From positions 186,001 to 250,000 of the forward strand of contig JALHLU010000003.1 of NCBI GenBank assembly GCA_022844345.1: a stretch of 64,000 nucleotides of DNA, in the 5' to 3' direction. The position numbers and the translations under genes are program-made. Of the stretch, positions 15,074 through 24,366 are shown piece by piece. The DNA is from Hyphomonadaceae bacterium. GTDB taxonomy: Bacteria > Pseudomonadota > Alphaproteobacteria > Caulobacterales > Hyphomonadaceae. Position 1 is the first letter of the stretch; the number at the start of each line of letters is the position of its first letter. Under the pieces are notes generated by a model. That model ran no database searches. It was not told the origin of the DNA and was given only the letters and a program-made list of their open reading frames with translations.

Positions 15074-15195
15074 CCGCTCATCCTGACGAAAGTCAGGATC
15101 CAGGAACGGTTGCGCCACGCGAACAGGATTGAAGCCTCAGGCCCGAACATGCCGCGCCGTCAGCCCTGGGTCCTGACTTTCGTCAGGACGAGCGG
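15074..15195. repeat. nested inverted repeat (interspersed palindromic element)
   Basis: Two roughly 31-base arms (15074-15104 and 15165-15195) are reverse complements with only two or three mismatches, separated by 60 bases. Each arm is itself a hairpin: TCCTGAC-GAAA-GTCAGGA (15081-15098) and TCCTGAC-TTTC-GTCAGGA (15171-15188). It fills the gap between two convergent genes. This looks like an interspersed repeat and could also act as a bidirectional terminator. Confidence 0.75.
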
Positions 15196-15233
15196 TGCAG
15201 GACCATTGCTGCCGTTCAAACCTGCTTCCGCGC

Positions 15234-15887
15234 CTAGTTCAACGCCTCAATCCCACCCGTGAACACCTTCACGGCGCGGTCCACCGCTTCGCGGATATCC
15301 TGTTCGCTGGCGACGTAGGACGGCACGCCAAGCGCTCTGAACTGGATGCGGGCCCTCACCAGATCAAGGAAGACGGAGGCCGCAATCTCGAAATTGGCGA
15401 TCCTGATCTCGCCGGCCTTGGCGCGGTCCTCGAGATAGGTGGCGAGCGCCTTGCGGATGGCTTCGGTCGCCCGCTTGTTCCAGGCCTCGGCCATGTCGGG
15501 AAATTTCTTCGCCTGCGACACCATGAGCCGCATCACGTCGATCGACTCCGGACTGGCGTGCAGCGTCAGGAAATGCTCGCCAATGCGCTTCAGTCCCTGG
15601 CGCAAGGGCGCGTGGGTGGCGAGCTCGACCTGCATCTGCTGGGTCACGGCCTCGACACGGGCGTCAATCATGGCCTCGAACAGGCCCTTCTTGCCGCCAA
15701 ACTGGGCATAAAGCGTGGACAGCGAGCCCCCGGCCCGGCGCACGATTTCGGCCATGTTGGCCTGCTCGTAGCCGAACTCCAGGAAAACGTCCCGCGCAGC
15801 TTTCAGGAAGGCCGCCCGGCGCAACTCCGCGCGTCCGGCCTCGGGTTCCTGCTGTGGATCGGCGGTGGCTGAATCGGAATCTGACAT
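15234..15887 (-). CDS. TetR family regulator of the adjacent efflux operon
   Basis: 217 residues from the ATG at 15887. The N-terminal helix-turn-helix is ARDVFLEFGYEQANMAEIVRRAGGSLSTLYAQFGGKK, as in TetR/AcrR repressors, and the C-terminal domain resembles the TetR_C family found next to efflux pumps. It is divergent from the HlyD/MFS operon, with a 137-base spacer holding a palindrome at 15957-15970. Repression of the pump and autoregulation are likely by analogy. A start 19 codons upstream is possible but would reach into the shared promoter. Confidence 0.85.
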   Translation of the reverse strand: MSDSDSATADPQQEPEAGRAELRRAAFLKAARDVFLEFGYEQANMAEIVRRAGGSLSTLYAQFGGKKGLFEAMIDARVEAVTQQMQVELATHAPLRQGLKRIGEHFLTLHASPESIDVMRLMVSQAKKFPDMAEAWNKRATEAIRKALATYLEDRAKAGEIRIANFEIAASVFLDLVRARIQFRALGVPSYVASEQDIREAVDRAVKVFTGGIEALN

Positions 15888-15917
15888 TCGGCTAGAGATA
15901 CTCCCAGTTGAGCCGTC

Positions 15918-15970
15918 TTGATACTCGTGTCGGTGAGCATACATTTCAACCCAAACGTAACGGCAGTTAC
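15918..15970 (+). promoter_or_regulatory. efflux promoter with overlapping operator
   Basis: TTGATA (15918-15923), a 16-base spacer, then TACATT (15940-15945) make a plausible promoter toward the HlyD gene. It is followed by a palindrome GTAAC-GGCA-GTTAC (15957-15970) at about the transcription start, a good position for repression by the divergent TetR. Confidence 0.4.
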
Positions 15971-16024
15971 ATATAGAGAGTGCAGCGGGCCGATGCTGCT
16001 GCCCGCTCCGGACAGGACGAACCG

Positions 16025-17182
16025 ATGGCGCTGAAAACCGTCAAAGCCGAGGCCGAGGCTTCCTCTTCGCGCGAGCCGGCGGCTACCGCTCCGCAGGCGA
16101 GTGGGTCCGTTGCCGCCGAAGCTGCACCGGCCGGGGCCGGAAAAGGCGGCCTGCGCAAGAAAATTCTCATTGGCGTCGCGGCGGTTGCCGTGCTGGCCGG
16201 CGCCTGGATGGGCGCGGACTGGTTCTTCAACGGCCGCTTCAATATCTCGACCGACAACGCCCAACTGCGGTCCGACATCGCCCGGGTGACCCCCAAGATC
16301 GAAGGCTATGTCGCCCGGGTGCTCGTCGCCGAGAACCAGCTGGTGAAGCGGGGCGATCTGCTGATCGAGCTGGAAGCCGACGAATTCCAGACACGCATGG
16401 CCTTCGCGAAGGCCGAACTGGCGCAGGCCGAAGCTGACGCCGCCCAGGCAAGGGCGCGCATCGCCGCACAACGCGACCAGATCACGGAAGCTCAGGCCGC
16501 GCGCGAAGCCGCCGACGCATCCGCCGACCTCTCGGCTTCGGAGGCCGACCGCCTCGCCGACCTCGCCGCCAAGGGCTGGTATCCGAAGGCCAAGCTCGAC
16601 CAGTTGGAAGCGGCGCGCCGCACGGCAAACGCCCAGCTGACCGAAGCTGACGCCACCATCACCTCGCAGCGCAGCCAGCTTTCGAGCGCGCAAGCCGCCC
16701 TCCTCTCCGCCGAAGCGCGCGTGGAAGCCGCCCGCGCCAAGGTGGTGGGCGCCCAGCTCGAGCTTGATCGCACGCAGATCCGCGCGCCGATGAATGGCGT
16801 CGTGACGAAGAAGGACGTGGTCGAAGGCCAGATCCTGTCGCCGGGCCGCGTAGCGCTCTCGATCGTGTCGTCCGACGACGTCTGGGTGGTCGCGAACTTC
16901 AAGGAAACGCAGATCACGGACATGCGCGAAGGCCAGTGTGTGAAAGTCCACGTCGACGCGCTGCCGAACCTGCATGTCACCGGCAGGGTGCAGAGCCTGT
17001 CGCCATCGACCGGCGCCACGTTCAGCCTCGTGCCGCAGGACACCGCGACGGGCAACTTCACCAAGATTGTGCAACGCGTGCCGGTGAAGATCGTGCTCGA
17101 CAAGGAGGCGCTCTCAAGCGGCCTCCTGCGTTCGGGCCTGCAGGTCACGGCCACCGTCTCCACCAAGCCCGGCTGCGAGTAA
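16025..17182 (+). CDS. HlyD/EmrA family periplasmic adaptor
   Basis: 385 residues. There is a short cytoplasmic Ala/Glu-rich tail, one transmembrane helix (KILIGVAAVAVLAGAWMGADWF), a biotinyl-lipoyl-like half motif (VARVLVAENQLVKRGDLLIELEADE), a long alanine-rich coiled-coil hairpin (about residues 115-250) and the closing lipoyl half (QIRAPMNGVVTKKDVVEGQIL). This is the membrane-fusion component of EmrAB-type drug efflux. The MFS gene follows four bases later. A TolC-type outer-membrane channel is not in the window. Confidence 0.9.
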   Translation: MALKTVKAEAEASSSREPAATAPQASGSVAAEAAPAGAGKGGLRKKILIGVAAVAVLAGAWMGADWFFNGRFNISTDNAQLRSDIARVTPKIEGYVARVLVAENQLVKRGDLLIELEADEFQTRMAFAKAELAQAEADAAQARARIAAQRDQITEAQAAREAADASADLSASEADRLADLAAKGWYPKAKLDQLEAARRTANAQLTEADATITSQRSQLSSAQAALLSAEARVEAARAKVVGAQLELDRTQIRAPMNGVVTKKDVVEGQILSPGRVALSIVSSDDVWVVANFKETQITDMREGQCVKVHVDALPNLHVTGRVQSLSPSTGATFSLVPQDTATGNFTKIVQRVPVKIVLDKEALSSGLLRSGLQVTATVSTKPGCE

Positions 17183-17186
17183 GGCG

Positions 17187-18785
17187 GTGAGCGCGACCAG
17201 CGCATCCGTGATGGCCGATCCTGTCTACGTACCGCCCAAGCCGGGCACACGCGAAGCCTTGCTGCTCAATATCGGCTTCTTCGCCATGGTCGTCGGCATG
17301 TTCATGGCGATCCTGGACATCCAGATCGTCGCCTCCTCCATCGCACAGATCCAGGCCGGCATTTCCGCCTCGGCCGAGGAAGTTGCGTGGATACAGACCA
17401 GCTATCTCATCGCCGAGGTGATCGGCATTCCGCTGTCGGGCCTGCTCAACCGCGCGCTGTCGATGCGGCGGCTGTTCGTCTATTCGTGCGTCGGCTTCAC
17501 GATGGCAAGCGTGCTGTGCGCCTTCGCATGGGACCTCAACAGCCTGATCGTTTTTCGCTGCATCCAGGGCTTCCTCGGCGCCGCGATGATCCCGACGACG
17601 ATGGCGGCGGCGTTCACCCTGTTCGGCCCCAACCGCTCGATGCTGCAGCAGGTCGCCATCGGCATGGTCGCGACGCTGGCGCCGTCCATTGGCCCGACGC
17701 TGGGCGGCTGGCTTACCGAGAACATGAGCTGGCACTGGCTGTTCCTCGTCAACGTCATCCCCGGCATCATCGCCGCGACGCTGGTGTGGAATCTCACGCC
17801 CAAGCGACCGATGCAGCTCAACCTGATCAGGAACATCGACATCATCGGCCTGGCCGCGATGGCGCTGTTCCTGGGTTCGTTCGAGTACGTGTTCGAGGAA
17901 GGCCCGGCCGCCGGGTGGCTTGAAGACGAGCATCTCGTGATGTGGATGTTCCTGTGTTCGCTCGCCGCAGTCGTTTTCTTCTGGCGCGCGTTCAGGCACG
18001 CAAACCCCGTAGTCGATCTCACCACCTTCAAGGACCGCAACTTCGCGGTCGGCTCGGTTGTTGCGACCATTGTGGGTTTTGGCCTGTTTGGATCGGTTTA
18101 CCTGACGCCGCTCTTCCTCGGCACGGTGCGTGGCTACAACGCGCTTCAGATCGGGCAGATCATGAGCGTTGGCGGCATCGCCATGTTCATCGGCGGCCCC
18201 ATCGCCGGCGCGCTGATCCGCAAGGTGGACCCGCGCTACGTCCTGGTCCTCGGCCTCTCGCTGGCGGCGATCGGGCTTTACTGGAACAGCTTCCTCACGG
18301 CGGACTCCTCATTCGAGGAGCTGTTCTGGCCGCAGGCGCTACGCGGCGCGGGCCTCATCATGTCGATGGTGCCGTCCAACTTCATTGCGCTGGGCACCCT
18401 GCCCCCACACAAGATGCCGAACGCCACGGGCCTCATCACCGTCTGTCGCAACCTTGGAGGGGCGGTGGGGCTTGCCGCACTCAACACGATGCGGCTCAAC
18501 TTCACCAACCTCCACAACCAGGAGATTTCCGCCGGGCTGGATCCGAGCCGGCCGGAAGTTCAGGACTTCCTGCTGCAGGCCGAATCCAGCCTGCGCGCCG
18601 CCGGCAATCCCGATCCATCGGCTGCGGCTCTCGCACAGCTGGTTAGACGCATGCAGCTGGAATCCAGCGTGATGACGTTCAACAACCTGTTCCTCGTTAT
18701 GGCGATCTGCTTTGCGTTGATGCTCTTCATCGCGCCCCTGCTGCGCCGCCCGGCCCTGGCCGGACAGACTCCGGGGGCGCACTAG
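17187..18785 (+). CDS. EmrB-like MFS (DHA2, 14-TM) efflux transporter
   Basis: 532 residues with about 14 hydrophobic helices. DHA2 signatures include MAILDIQIVASSIAQIQ in helix 1, VAWIQTSYLIAEVIGIPLSG, and FRCIQGFLGAAMIPTTMA (motif C-like). The GTG at 17187 is close behind the HlyD stop codon, and an ATG eight codons later is an alternative start. With the upstream adaptor it forms a proton-driven pump that exports hydrophobic toxic compounds across both membranes. Regulation is likely by the divergent TetR. Confidence 0.9.
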   Translation: MSATSASVMADPVYVPPKPGTREALLLNIGFFAMVVGMFMAILDIQIVASSIAQIQAGISASAEEVAWIQTSYLIAEVIGIPLSGLLNRALSMRRLFVYSCVGFTMASVLCAFAWDLNSLIVFRCIQGFLGAAMIPTTMAAAFTLFGPNRSMLQQVAIGMVATLAPSIGPTLGGWLTENMSWHWLFLVNVIPGIIAATLVWNLTPKRPMQLNLIRNIDIIGLAAMALFLGSFEYVFEEGPAAGWLEDEHLVMWMFLCSLAAVVFFWRAFRHANPVVDLTTFKDRNFAVGSVVATIVGFGLFGSVYLTPLFLGTVRGYNALQIGQIMSVGGIAMFIGGPIAGALIRKVDPRYVLVLGLSLAAIGLYWNSFLTADSSFEELFWPQALRGAGLIMSMVPSNFIALGTLPPHKMPNATGLITVCRNLGGAVGLAALNTMRLNFTNLHNQEISAGLDPSRPEVQDFLLQAESSLRAAGNPDPSAAALAQLVRRMQLESSVMTFNNLFLVMAICFALMLFIAPLLRRPALAGQTPGAH

Positions 18786-18801
18786 CCGACACCATGGTTC
18801 A

Positions 18802-19557
18802 TCACGCGAGGTGGAGATAGTTGTCGTTGAACGCGGCGATCTGCTTCAGCCGCTCACCGTCGCGGATTTCGATCGCGCCCTTGCGGTAGATTGCGACCCG
18901 CTCCTCCGCGAGCTTGCGGAACGTGCGGTTCACGTGGATCACGCTGATGCCCAGCATGTCCGCGAAATCTTCCTGGTTGAACGGCAGCTCGAGCGTATGC
19001 CCCCGCATCATGCCAATCGAGGACAGGCGCGCCTGCATTTCGCACAGCGCATGGGACAGTTTTTCCAGACTGTCACGACGGCCAAGCGACACGACGCGTT
19101 CGGCCAGGATCGATTCATCCTGTCCCGCCGTCCACGCGACCGCAGCGGCAAGCGCCGGGAAGCGTTCGAACAGTTCGGGCCCGTCTGGTGCGTCGATTCG
19201 TATGAGAGTCACGGGCGTCCGCGCCAGCAGGTCAAAGCCCGAGGCCTTGAACAACAGGCTGTCCGTGCACAGCATATCGCCCGGCAAGGCATAGCCGACG
19301 ATCTGCCTGCGCCCGGATGCAAGGCCGCGCGAGCGCAACACCCAGCCTTGCTCCAGAAGATAGAGCTGCGGGCATTTGCCTTCCTCGGCAACGATCGATT
19401 TGCCATTGGACAGCTCGACCCTGTCACGCGCGAGCATTCGCAGGTCGCGCTGCAACTGGCCCCACATGGATTCAAGGCCAGGCATCCGGCGCGAGACCAG
19501 GTCCAGCGCTTTCTGCGAAACAGATTCAGGCGGACTCATTGCGATCTGACCCATCAT
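18802..19557 (-). CDS. Crp/Fnr family transcriptional regulator
   Basis: 251 residues from the ATG at 19557, which has a GGAG site seven bases upstream; the frame stays open a further 39 codons. It has an N-terminal cyclic-nucleotide-binding-like beta roll (KCPQLYLLEQGWVLRSR, GRRQIVGYALPGDML) and a C-terminal winged helix (LPFNQEDFADMLGISVIHVNRTFRKLAEE). There is no N-terminal Fnr cysteine cluster, so it is not an oxygen-sensing Fnr. The ligand is unknown. It is convergent with the EmrB gene. Confidence 0.85.
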   Translation of the reverse strand: MMGQIAMSPPESVSQKALDLVSRRMPGLESMWGQLQRDLRMLARDRVELSNGKSIVAEEGKCPQLYLLEQGWVLRSRGLASGRRQIVGYALPGDMLCTDSLLFKASGFDLLARTPVTLIRIDAPDGPELFERFPALAAAVAWTAGQDESILAERVVSLGRRDSLEKLSHALCEMQARLSSIGMMRGHTLELPFNQEDFADMLGISVIHVNRTFRKLAEERVAIYRKGAIEIRDGERLKQIAAFNDNYLHLA

Positions 19558-19862
19558 CCAATTCTCCGCTGGGAGGCATGCAGGCCGCAGTCGAGGAAGT
19601 CGGACGTCATCAAGCACCTTGGTTTCGGCGGCCAGAAGGACTGGCCTGTATTGAGCCAACGCGACTTTGCTCATGTTAGTTCCCGGAAAAAATCCGCAGT
19701 TGTCCGAGCCTTACGGAATGGTAGGGCTCGTGGTCACAGCGTGTTCGAACGGCGCCGGGCCCGGGGCGGCGGAGGCCTTTCACCGCGCGCAACAAGTTCC
19801 GCTATCGTAAAGGCCATAGTAGACAGGGGGTCCCGGCCGGCGCCGCCCAGAAGGATGCTCGA
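19558..19862. other. 305-base divergent intergenic region
   Basis: Lies between the Crp/Fnr gene (minus) and a lipoprotein gene (plus). I see no clear gene, no full Fnr box and no convincing promoter pair. It should contain promoters for both genes. The left 117 bases are an open N-terminal extension of the Crp/Fnr frame. Confidence 0.4.
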
Positions 19863-20561
19863 ATGTTCCGTTGCTCTCTCCCTGCGCTCAGTGGCCTTGC
19901 GTTTTCCGGCCTGCTTGTGCTGGGGGCGTGCGAGCGGGAACCTGTTGCTTCGTCTGCGGATGGAAACGCTGCTCCCGCCGCGAACGCTGCGGCGGCGACG
20001 CCGGCCGCCGACAGCAGCCGCAAGTTCTTCGGCCATGAACGCTTCACCATCGTGATGGAGCAGACCGGCCGGGAGACCGGCACTGTGACGCTGCACTATC
20101 GCGACTGGGGCCGCCGCAGCGCCGAGATCATCAAACTCACCGAGCAGGCGACGGGCCGCGTAACCGACACACGCTCATTCACCGATGGCGCGGTCAGCGT
20201 GTCCATCGACAACCTGACCGGCAAGGTCGAAGTCTCCGAGAACCCCTACTACACCATAGCCGCTGCAGAGGCTGCCACATCCGCGACCGATGCGTTCGGC
20301 CCGGACACGATGACCAGGATGGGCGCGGAAGCGACCGGGGAATCAGCAACCATCGCCGGCGAGCCCTGCACCTACTGGATAGTGATGGGCGCCAAGAAAT
20401 GCGTGGCGGCCTGGGGACCGACGCTGCAATCGACCATGGAAGTCGGCGACTCGGTGGCCGACCGGAAGGCCATAGAGGTACGCATCGGCGATGGCGGCCC
20501 GGATGCGACATTCGTCTACGTGCCCCCGGAAGGCGCAACGGCAGCCTCCGGAGGCCAATGA
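19863..20561 (+). CDS. putative lipoprotein of unknown function
   Basis: 232 residues with a signal peptide and lipobox LGAC, then an alanine-rich linker typical of periplasm-facing lipoproteins. The folded part (from about residue 50) contains FFGHERFTIVMEQTGRETGTVTLHYRDWGRR and a later ATIAGEPCTYWIVMGAKKCVAAWG with two cysteines that could form a disulphide. I do not recognise the family. It precedes clpB, but 160 bases with a palindrome separate them. Confidence 0.6.
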   Translation: MFRCSLPALSGLAFSGLLVLGACEREPVASSADGNAAPAANAAAATPAADSSRKFFGHERFTIVMEQTGRETGTVTLHYRDWGRRSAEIIKLTEQATGRVTDTRSFTDGAVSVSIDNLTGKVEVSENPYYTIAAAEAATSATDAFGPDTMTRMGAEATGESATIAGEPCTYWIVMGAKKCVAAWGPTLQSTMEVGDSVADRKAIEVRIGDGGPDATFVYVPPEGATAASGGQ

Positions 20562-20609
20562 GGCCAGTCGCGAGGCCTTGCACAGTCCACGGGCGATCCT
20601 ACTTCTTGC

Positions 20610-20652
20610 CTTGGATCAAGGTCGCTGCCGGACGGAGCGGGCTTGATCCAAG
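20610..20652. repeat. inverted repeat upstream of clpB
   Basis: CTTGGATCAAG (20610-20620) and CTTGATCCAAG (20642-20652) are perfect 11-base reverse complements. Each arm is also a small hairpin. It may terminate the lipoprotein transcript or regulate clpB. It does not match the CIRCE element. Confidence 0.55.
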
Positions 20653-20721
20653 CCTGAGTTCTGGGGACGCCGGTTTCGGGTCCCGGTTCTGCCTGCCGAC
20701 TGCTTACCACAAGGGTCAATC

Positions 20722-23340
20722 ATGGACTTCGAACGCTATACCGAGCGCGCCCGCGCCGCTGTTCAAAGCGCCCAGACGAGCGCGCTTGCGAGCGGCCATC
20801 CCCAGCTTCTGCCGGAACATCTGGTCAAGGCGATGTTCGCTGATCGCGATCGCCTTGCTCTGAACCTCATCCGCGCCGCAGGCGGCAATCCCGAGCTGGC
20901 GCATGCCAACATCGACAAGATACTGGCCGCACAGCCCAAGAGTACGGGCGGATCACAGCCGGGCTTGAGCCAGGATCTCGCACGCCTGTTCCAGATGGCG
21001 GAAGAAGACGCGAAATCGGCGGGCGATGACTACGTGACGGTGGAGCGCCTGCTGCTGTCAGCCACCAAGCTGAAGAACAAAGCTGCCGAGGCGTTGAGCG
21101 CGGCTGGCGCCACCACCAGCGCGCTGGTGAAGGCCATCGCTGATCTGCGCAAGGGCCGCACCGCCGACACCGCCACGTCTGAAGAGAAATACGAAGCGCT
21201 GAAGAAGTATTCGCGCGACCTTACCGAGGCTGCACGCTCCGGCAAACTCGATCCGGTGATCGGACGCGACGAGGAAATCCGGCGCTGCATCCAGGTTCTC
21301 TCACGACGCACCAAGAACAACCCCGTACTGATCGGTGAGCCGGGCGTGGGCAAAACCGCCATCGCGGAAGGCCTCGCGCTGCGCATCGTCAATGGCGATG
21401 TACCCGACAGCCTGAAGGAGAAGAGCCTGCTCGCGCTCGACATGGGCGCGCTGATTGCCGGCGCAAAATTCCGCGGCGAGTTCGAAGAGCGCCTGAAATC
21501 CGTCCTGCAGGAGGTGACGCAGGCCGAAGGCCAGGTGATCCTGTTCATCGACGAGATGCATACGCTGGTCGGCGCCGGCAAAGCCGAAGGCGCGATGGAT
21601 GCGTCCAACCTGCTGAAGCCGGCGCTGGCCCGCGGCGAACTGCACTGCGTTGGCGCCACCACGCTGGATGAATACCGCAAGCACGTGGAGAAAGACGCCG
21701 CCCTCGCCCGCCGCTTCCAGCCTGTCTTCGTCGGCGAGCCGAGCGTGGAGGACACGATCTCCATCCTGCGCGGCCTGAAGGAGAAGTACGAGGTTCATCA
21801 CGGCATCCGCATTTCGGATGCCGCCATCGTCGCGTCGGCGACGCTTTCGAACCGCTACATCACCGACCGCTTCCTGCCGGACAAGGCTATCGACCTGATG
21901 GACGAAGCCGCAGCCCGCCTGCGCATGGCGGTGGAATCGAAGCCCGAGGAACTCGACGAAATCGACCGGCGCCTGATGCAGATCCGCATCGAGGCCGAGG
22001 CGCTGAAAAAGGAAAAGGACGACGCCTCGAAGGATCGCCTGAAACGCCGCGAGGCGGAGATCAAGGAACTGCAGGCGAAATCGGATGAAATCTCCGCTGC
22101 ATGGAAAGCCGAGAAGGGCCGCCTTGCGGGCGCAACCAGCGCCAAGGAAAAGCTCGACCGTGTGCGCGCCGAACTGGCCGACGCCGAGCGCCGTTCCGAC
22201 TGGGCGCGCGCCGGCGAGATCAAATATGGCGATATCCCCGCGCTGGAAAAGCTGATCGCGGAGTCCGAGGGCAAGACCGACACCGACAAGAACGCCAAGG
22301 CGCCGCTCGTCAAGGAAGAGGTGGACGCTGAAGCCATCGCCGCCGTCGTCTCGCGCTGGACCGGCATTCCGGTCGACAAGATGATGGAAGGCGAGCGCGA
22401 GAAGCTGCTCGGCATGGAGGACGGCCTGCGCAAGCGCGTTGTCGGCCAGGACGAGGCGCTGGAAGTTGTCGCCAACGCGGTCCGCCGCGCGCGAGCCGGC
22501 CTGCAGGATCCCAACCGCCCCATCGGCAGTTTCATCTTCGTCGGCCCCACCGGCGTCGGCAAGACCGAGCTCACCAAGGCGCTCGCCGAATTCCTGTTCG
22601 ACGACGAGACAGCCGTGCTGCGTCTCGACATGTCGGAATACATGGAGAAACACGCCGTCAGCCGCATGATCGGCGCGCCTCCGGGCTATGTGGGATACGA
22701 AGAAGGCGGCGCACTCACCGAAGCCGTCCGCCGCAGGCCGTATCAGGTCATCCTGTTTGACGAGATCGAGAAGGCGCACCCGGACGTGTTCAACACGCTG
22801 CTGCAGGTGCTCGACGATGGCCGCCTGACCGATGGCCAGGGCCGCACCGTGAACTTCAACAACACCGTCATCATCATGACGTCCAATCTGGGCGCTCATG
22901 CGTTGGCGGAGGACAAGTCGGAAGGCGAAGTGTCGGGCCAGGCGCGTGACGCCGTCATGGAGGCGATCCGTTCGCACTTCCGGCCGGAGTTCCTGAACCG
23001 CATCGACGAGATCGTGTTCTTCAAACGCCTCGGCCGCAGCGAGATCGATCGCATCGTCGGCGTACAGCTGAAGCGGCTCGAGAAACTGCTGGCGGATCGC
23101 CGCATCACCATCGCGTTGACCGCAGAGGCGATGCAGTGGCTCTCGGATCGCGGCTACGACCCCGTCTATGGCGCACGCCCGCTCAAGCGCGTGATCCAGA
23201 AAGAGCTGCAGGACCCCCTCGCCCGCCGCATCCTCGAAGGCCGCATCAAGGATGGCGACGACGTCAAGGTGTCTGTGGAAGGCTCCGCCCTCTCCCTCAA
23301 CGGCGTGCCGGCCGATGTAAAGCGAACCGGCCTGAACTAG
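20722..23340 (+). CDS. clpB: ATP-dependent disaggregase ClpB
   Basis: 872 residues, normal for ClpB. It has an N-terminal Clp repeat domain ([13 protein letters not shown]-like start, [14 protein letters not shown]) and a first AAA module with Walker [15 protein letters not shown] middle coiled coil (around residues 400-530, rich in K/E) distinguishes ClpB from ClpA. The second AAA module has [13 protein letters not shown] and a C-terminal domain follows. With DnaK it resolves protein aggregates after heat stress. There is no ClpP-binding loop motif to see. Heat-shock control is expected, but I could not define a sigma-32 promoter. Confidence 0.97.
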   Translation: MDFERYTERARAAVQSAQTSALASGHPQLLPEHLVKAMFADRDRLALNLIRAAGGNPELAHANIDKILAAQPKSTGGSQPGLSQDLARLFQMAEEDAKSAGDDYVTVERLLLSATKLKNKAAEALSAAGATTSALVKAIADLRKGRTADTATSEEKYEALKKYSRDLTEAARSGKLDPVIGRDEEIRRCIQVLSRRTKNNPVLIGEPGVGKTAIAEGLALRIVNGDVPDSLKEKSLLALDMGALIAGAKFRGEFEERLKSVLQEVTQAEGQVILFIDEMHTLVGAGKAEGAMDASNLLKPALARGELHCVGATTLDEYRKHVEKDAALARRFQPVFVGEPSVEDTISILRGLKEKYEVHHGIRISDAAIVASATLSNRYITDRFLPDKAIDLMDEAAARLRMAVESKPEELDEIDRRLMQIRIEAEALKKEKDDASKDRLKRREAEIKELQAKSDEISAAWKAEKGRLAGATSAKEKLDRVRAELADAERRSDWARAGEIKYGDIPALEKLIAESEGKTDTDKNAKAPLVKEEVDAEAIAAVVSRWTGIPVDKMMEGEREKLLGMEDGLRKRVVGQDEALEVVANAVRRARAGLQDPNRPIGSFIFVGPTGVGKTELTKALAEFLFDDETAVLRLDMSEYMEKHAVSRMIGAPPGYVGYEEGGALTEAVRRRPYQVILFDEIEKAHPDVFNTLLQVLDDGRLTDGQGRTVNFNNTVIIMTSNLGAHALAEDKSEGEVSGQARDAVMEAIRSHFRPEFLNRIDEIVFFKRLGRSEIDRIVGVQLKRLEKLLADRRITIALTAEAMQWLSDRGYDPVYGARPLKRVIQKELQDPLARRILEGRIKDGDDVKVSVEGSALSLNGVPADVKRTGLN

Positions 23341-23373
23341 GCTGGCCGGCCGCTCGCCGGGCTTGAAACAAGA

Positions 23374-23401
23374 AACCCGCTCCGGCTGGCCGGAGCGGGT
23401 T
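23374..23401. terminator. bidirectional terminator between clpB and a convergent gene
   Basis: Perfect 12-base stem AACCCGCTCCGG/CCGGAGCGGGTT with loop CTGG. T-rich sequence follows on the minus strand (TTTCTTGTTTC) and TTCTGTTC on the plus strand. Confidence 0.75.
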
Positions 23402-23430
23402 CTGTTCGTCTACTGATGATCCGCCTGGGC

Positions 23431-24081
23431 TCAGGAGCCTTTGGGCTTGCTCAGCTTCAGCGGCATCGAGATGCCTGGCCAATCGGTGGGAGCGCCGCCC
23501 TTCTGGCCGGGCGTGAAGGTCATCTTGCCGATCGCTTCGATGATCAGCGGGTTGTACTCCGGCGGCTGGCAGTTGGGCTGGACGTCCTTCGGCTTGCCAT
23601 CGGCGGCGACTGTGAATTTCACGTCGCAGGCGCCTTCCTTGTCGACCTGAGCGATGGCGCGGTTGATGTCGCGCTCCTGCACGCCCTGCATCTGGACCGG
23701 AGACTTCTCTCCCCGCGGATCCGGGCCGGCCGGGCCCATGCCATAGCCAAACTGCTGACGGATCGGGTCGGTGTCGAAGAAGTAACCGTCGAAGATTTCC
23801 GGCTCCCATACGCCTGTCTCAATCGCGCGGACGATATAGGGCGCCATATCCGGGTGCGGGCAATCGACCGAAATGTCTTTCGCCTTGCCTTCGATCGAAA
23901 CCACATAGGTCGCCGTGCAGGTGCTGGCCGGCGGCTTGAGGATGGAATTGGCTTCCTTGATCGATGAGGTATCGAAAGGCGTGGTCTGCTTGGCCGGGCG
24001 ATCCGGCAGGTCAGTTTTCTGGGCAAACGCGGGCGCGGCGACCCCCAGCGACAGGACGACGGCGCAAATCCATGCTTTCAT
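23431..24081 (-). CDS. periplasmic protein with two TonB-C-like repeats
   Basis: 216 residues with a cleavable signal peptide (ends APAFAQ) and no membrane anchor. It contains two related halves: a CTATYVVSIEGKAKDISVDC unit followed by APYIVRAIETGVWEPE, and a CDVKFTVAADGKPKDVQPNC unit followed by NPLIIEAIGKMTFTP. Both follow the TonB C-terminal pattern, each with a pair of cysteines that could form a disulphide. Standing alone in the periplasm it cannot transduce energy. A role as a soluble binding or assembly domain is possible. It ends at the shared terminator with clpB. Confidence 0.6.
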   Translation of the reverse strand: MKAWICAVVLSLGVAAPAFAQKTDLPDRPAKQTTPFDTSSIKEANSILKPPASTCTATYVVSIEGKAKDISVDCPHPDMAPYIVRAIETGVWEPEIFDGYFFDTDPIRQQFGYGMGPAGPDPRGEKSPVQMQGVQERDINRAIAQVDKEGACDVKFTVAADGKPKDVQPNCQPPEYNPLIIEAIGKMTFTPGQKGGAPTDWPGISMPLKLSKPKGS

Positions 24082-24366
24082 TGTTTTCCCTCCCAGGAGG
24101 GCCGGAACAGGCCCCGGAAGGCCCCCGGCTCGATTGTGGGCTGACTATACAGGCTCGCCCGCCGGGCCCTAGGGGAAAAAGGCGCCTCAACCTGCGGTCA
24201 GTAAACGCATTTCTGGTCACCCGGTCGTGAACGGCGGCCGCTCTGGTGCGCAAACGCCACACTGGATCGCTTCTTCACTCTCTCTTGTGCATGTGCGAAT
24301 AGCGGGGCTCGCGGGTCGTGTTTCGCGTGCTAGCGTTGCGTTTCAGGCAGAACAGGCGTCAGGCGG

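Noticed and set aside
20562-20721. CIRCE or consensus heat-shock promoter upstream of clpB
   Set aside because: No TTAGCACTC-N9-GAGTGCTAA and no convincing sigma-32 -35/-10 pair; only an unrelated inverted repeat.
21301-22977. A 558-codon minus-strand frame opposite clpB
   Set aside because: Shadow of clpB; the product has no recognisable domain.
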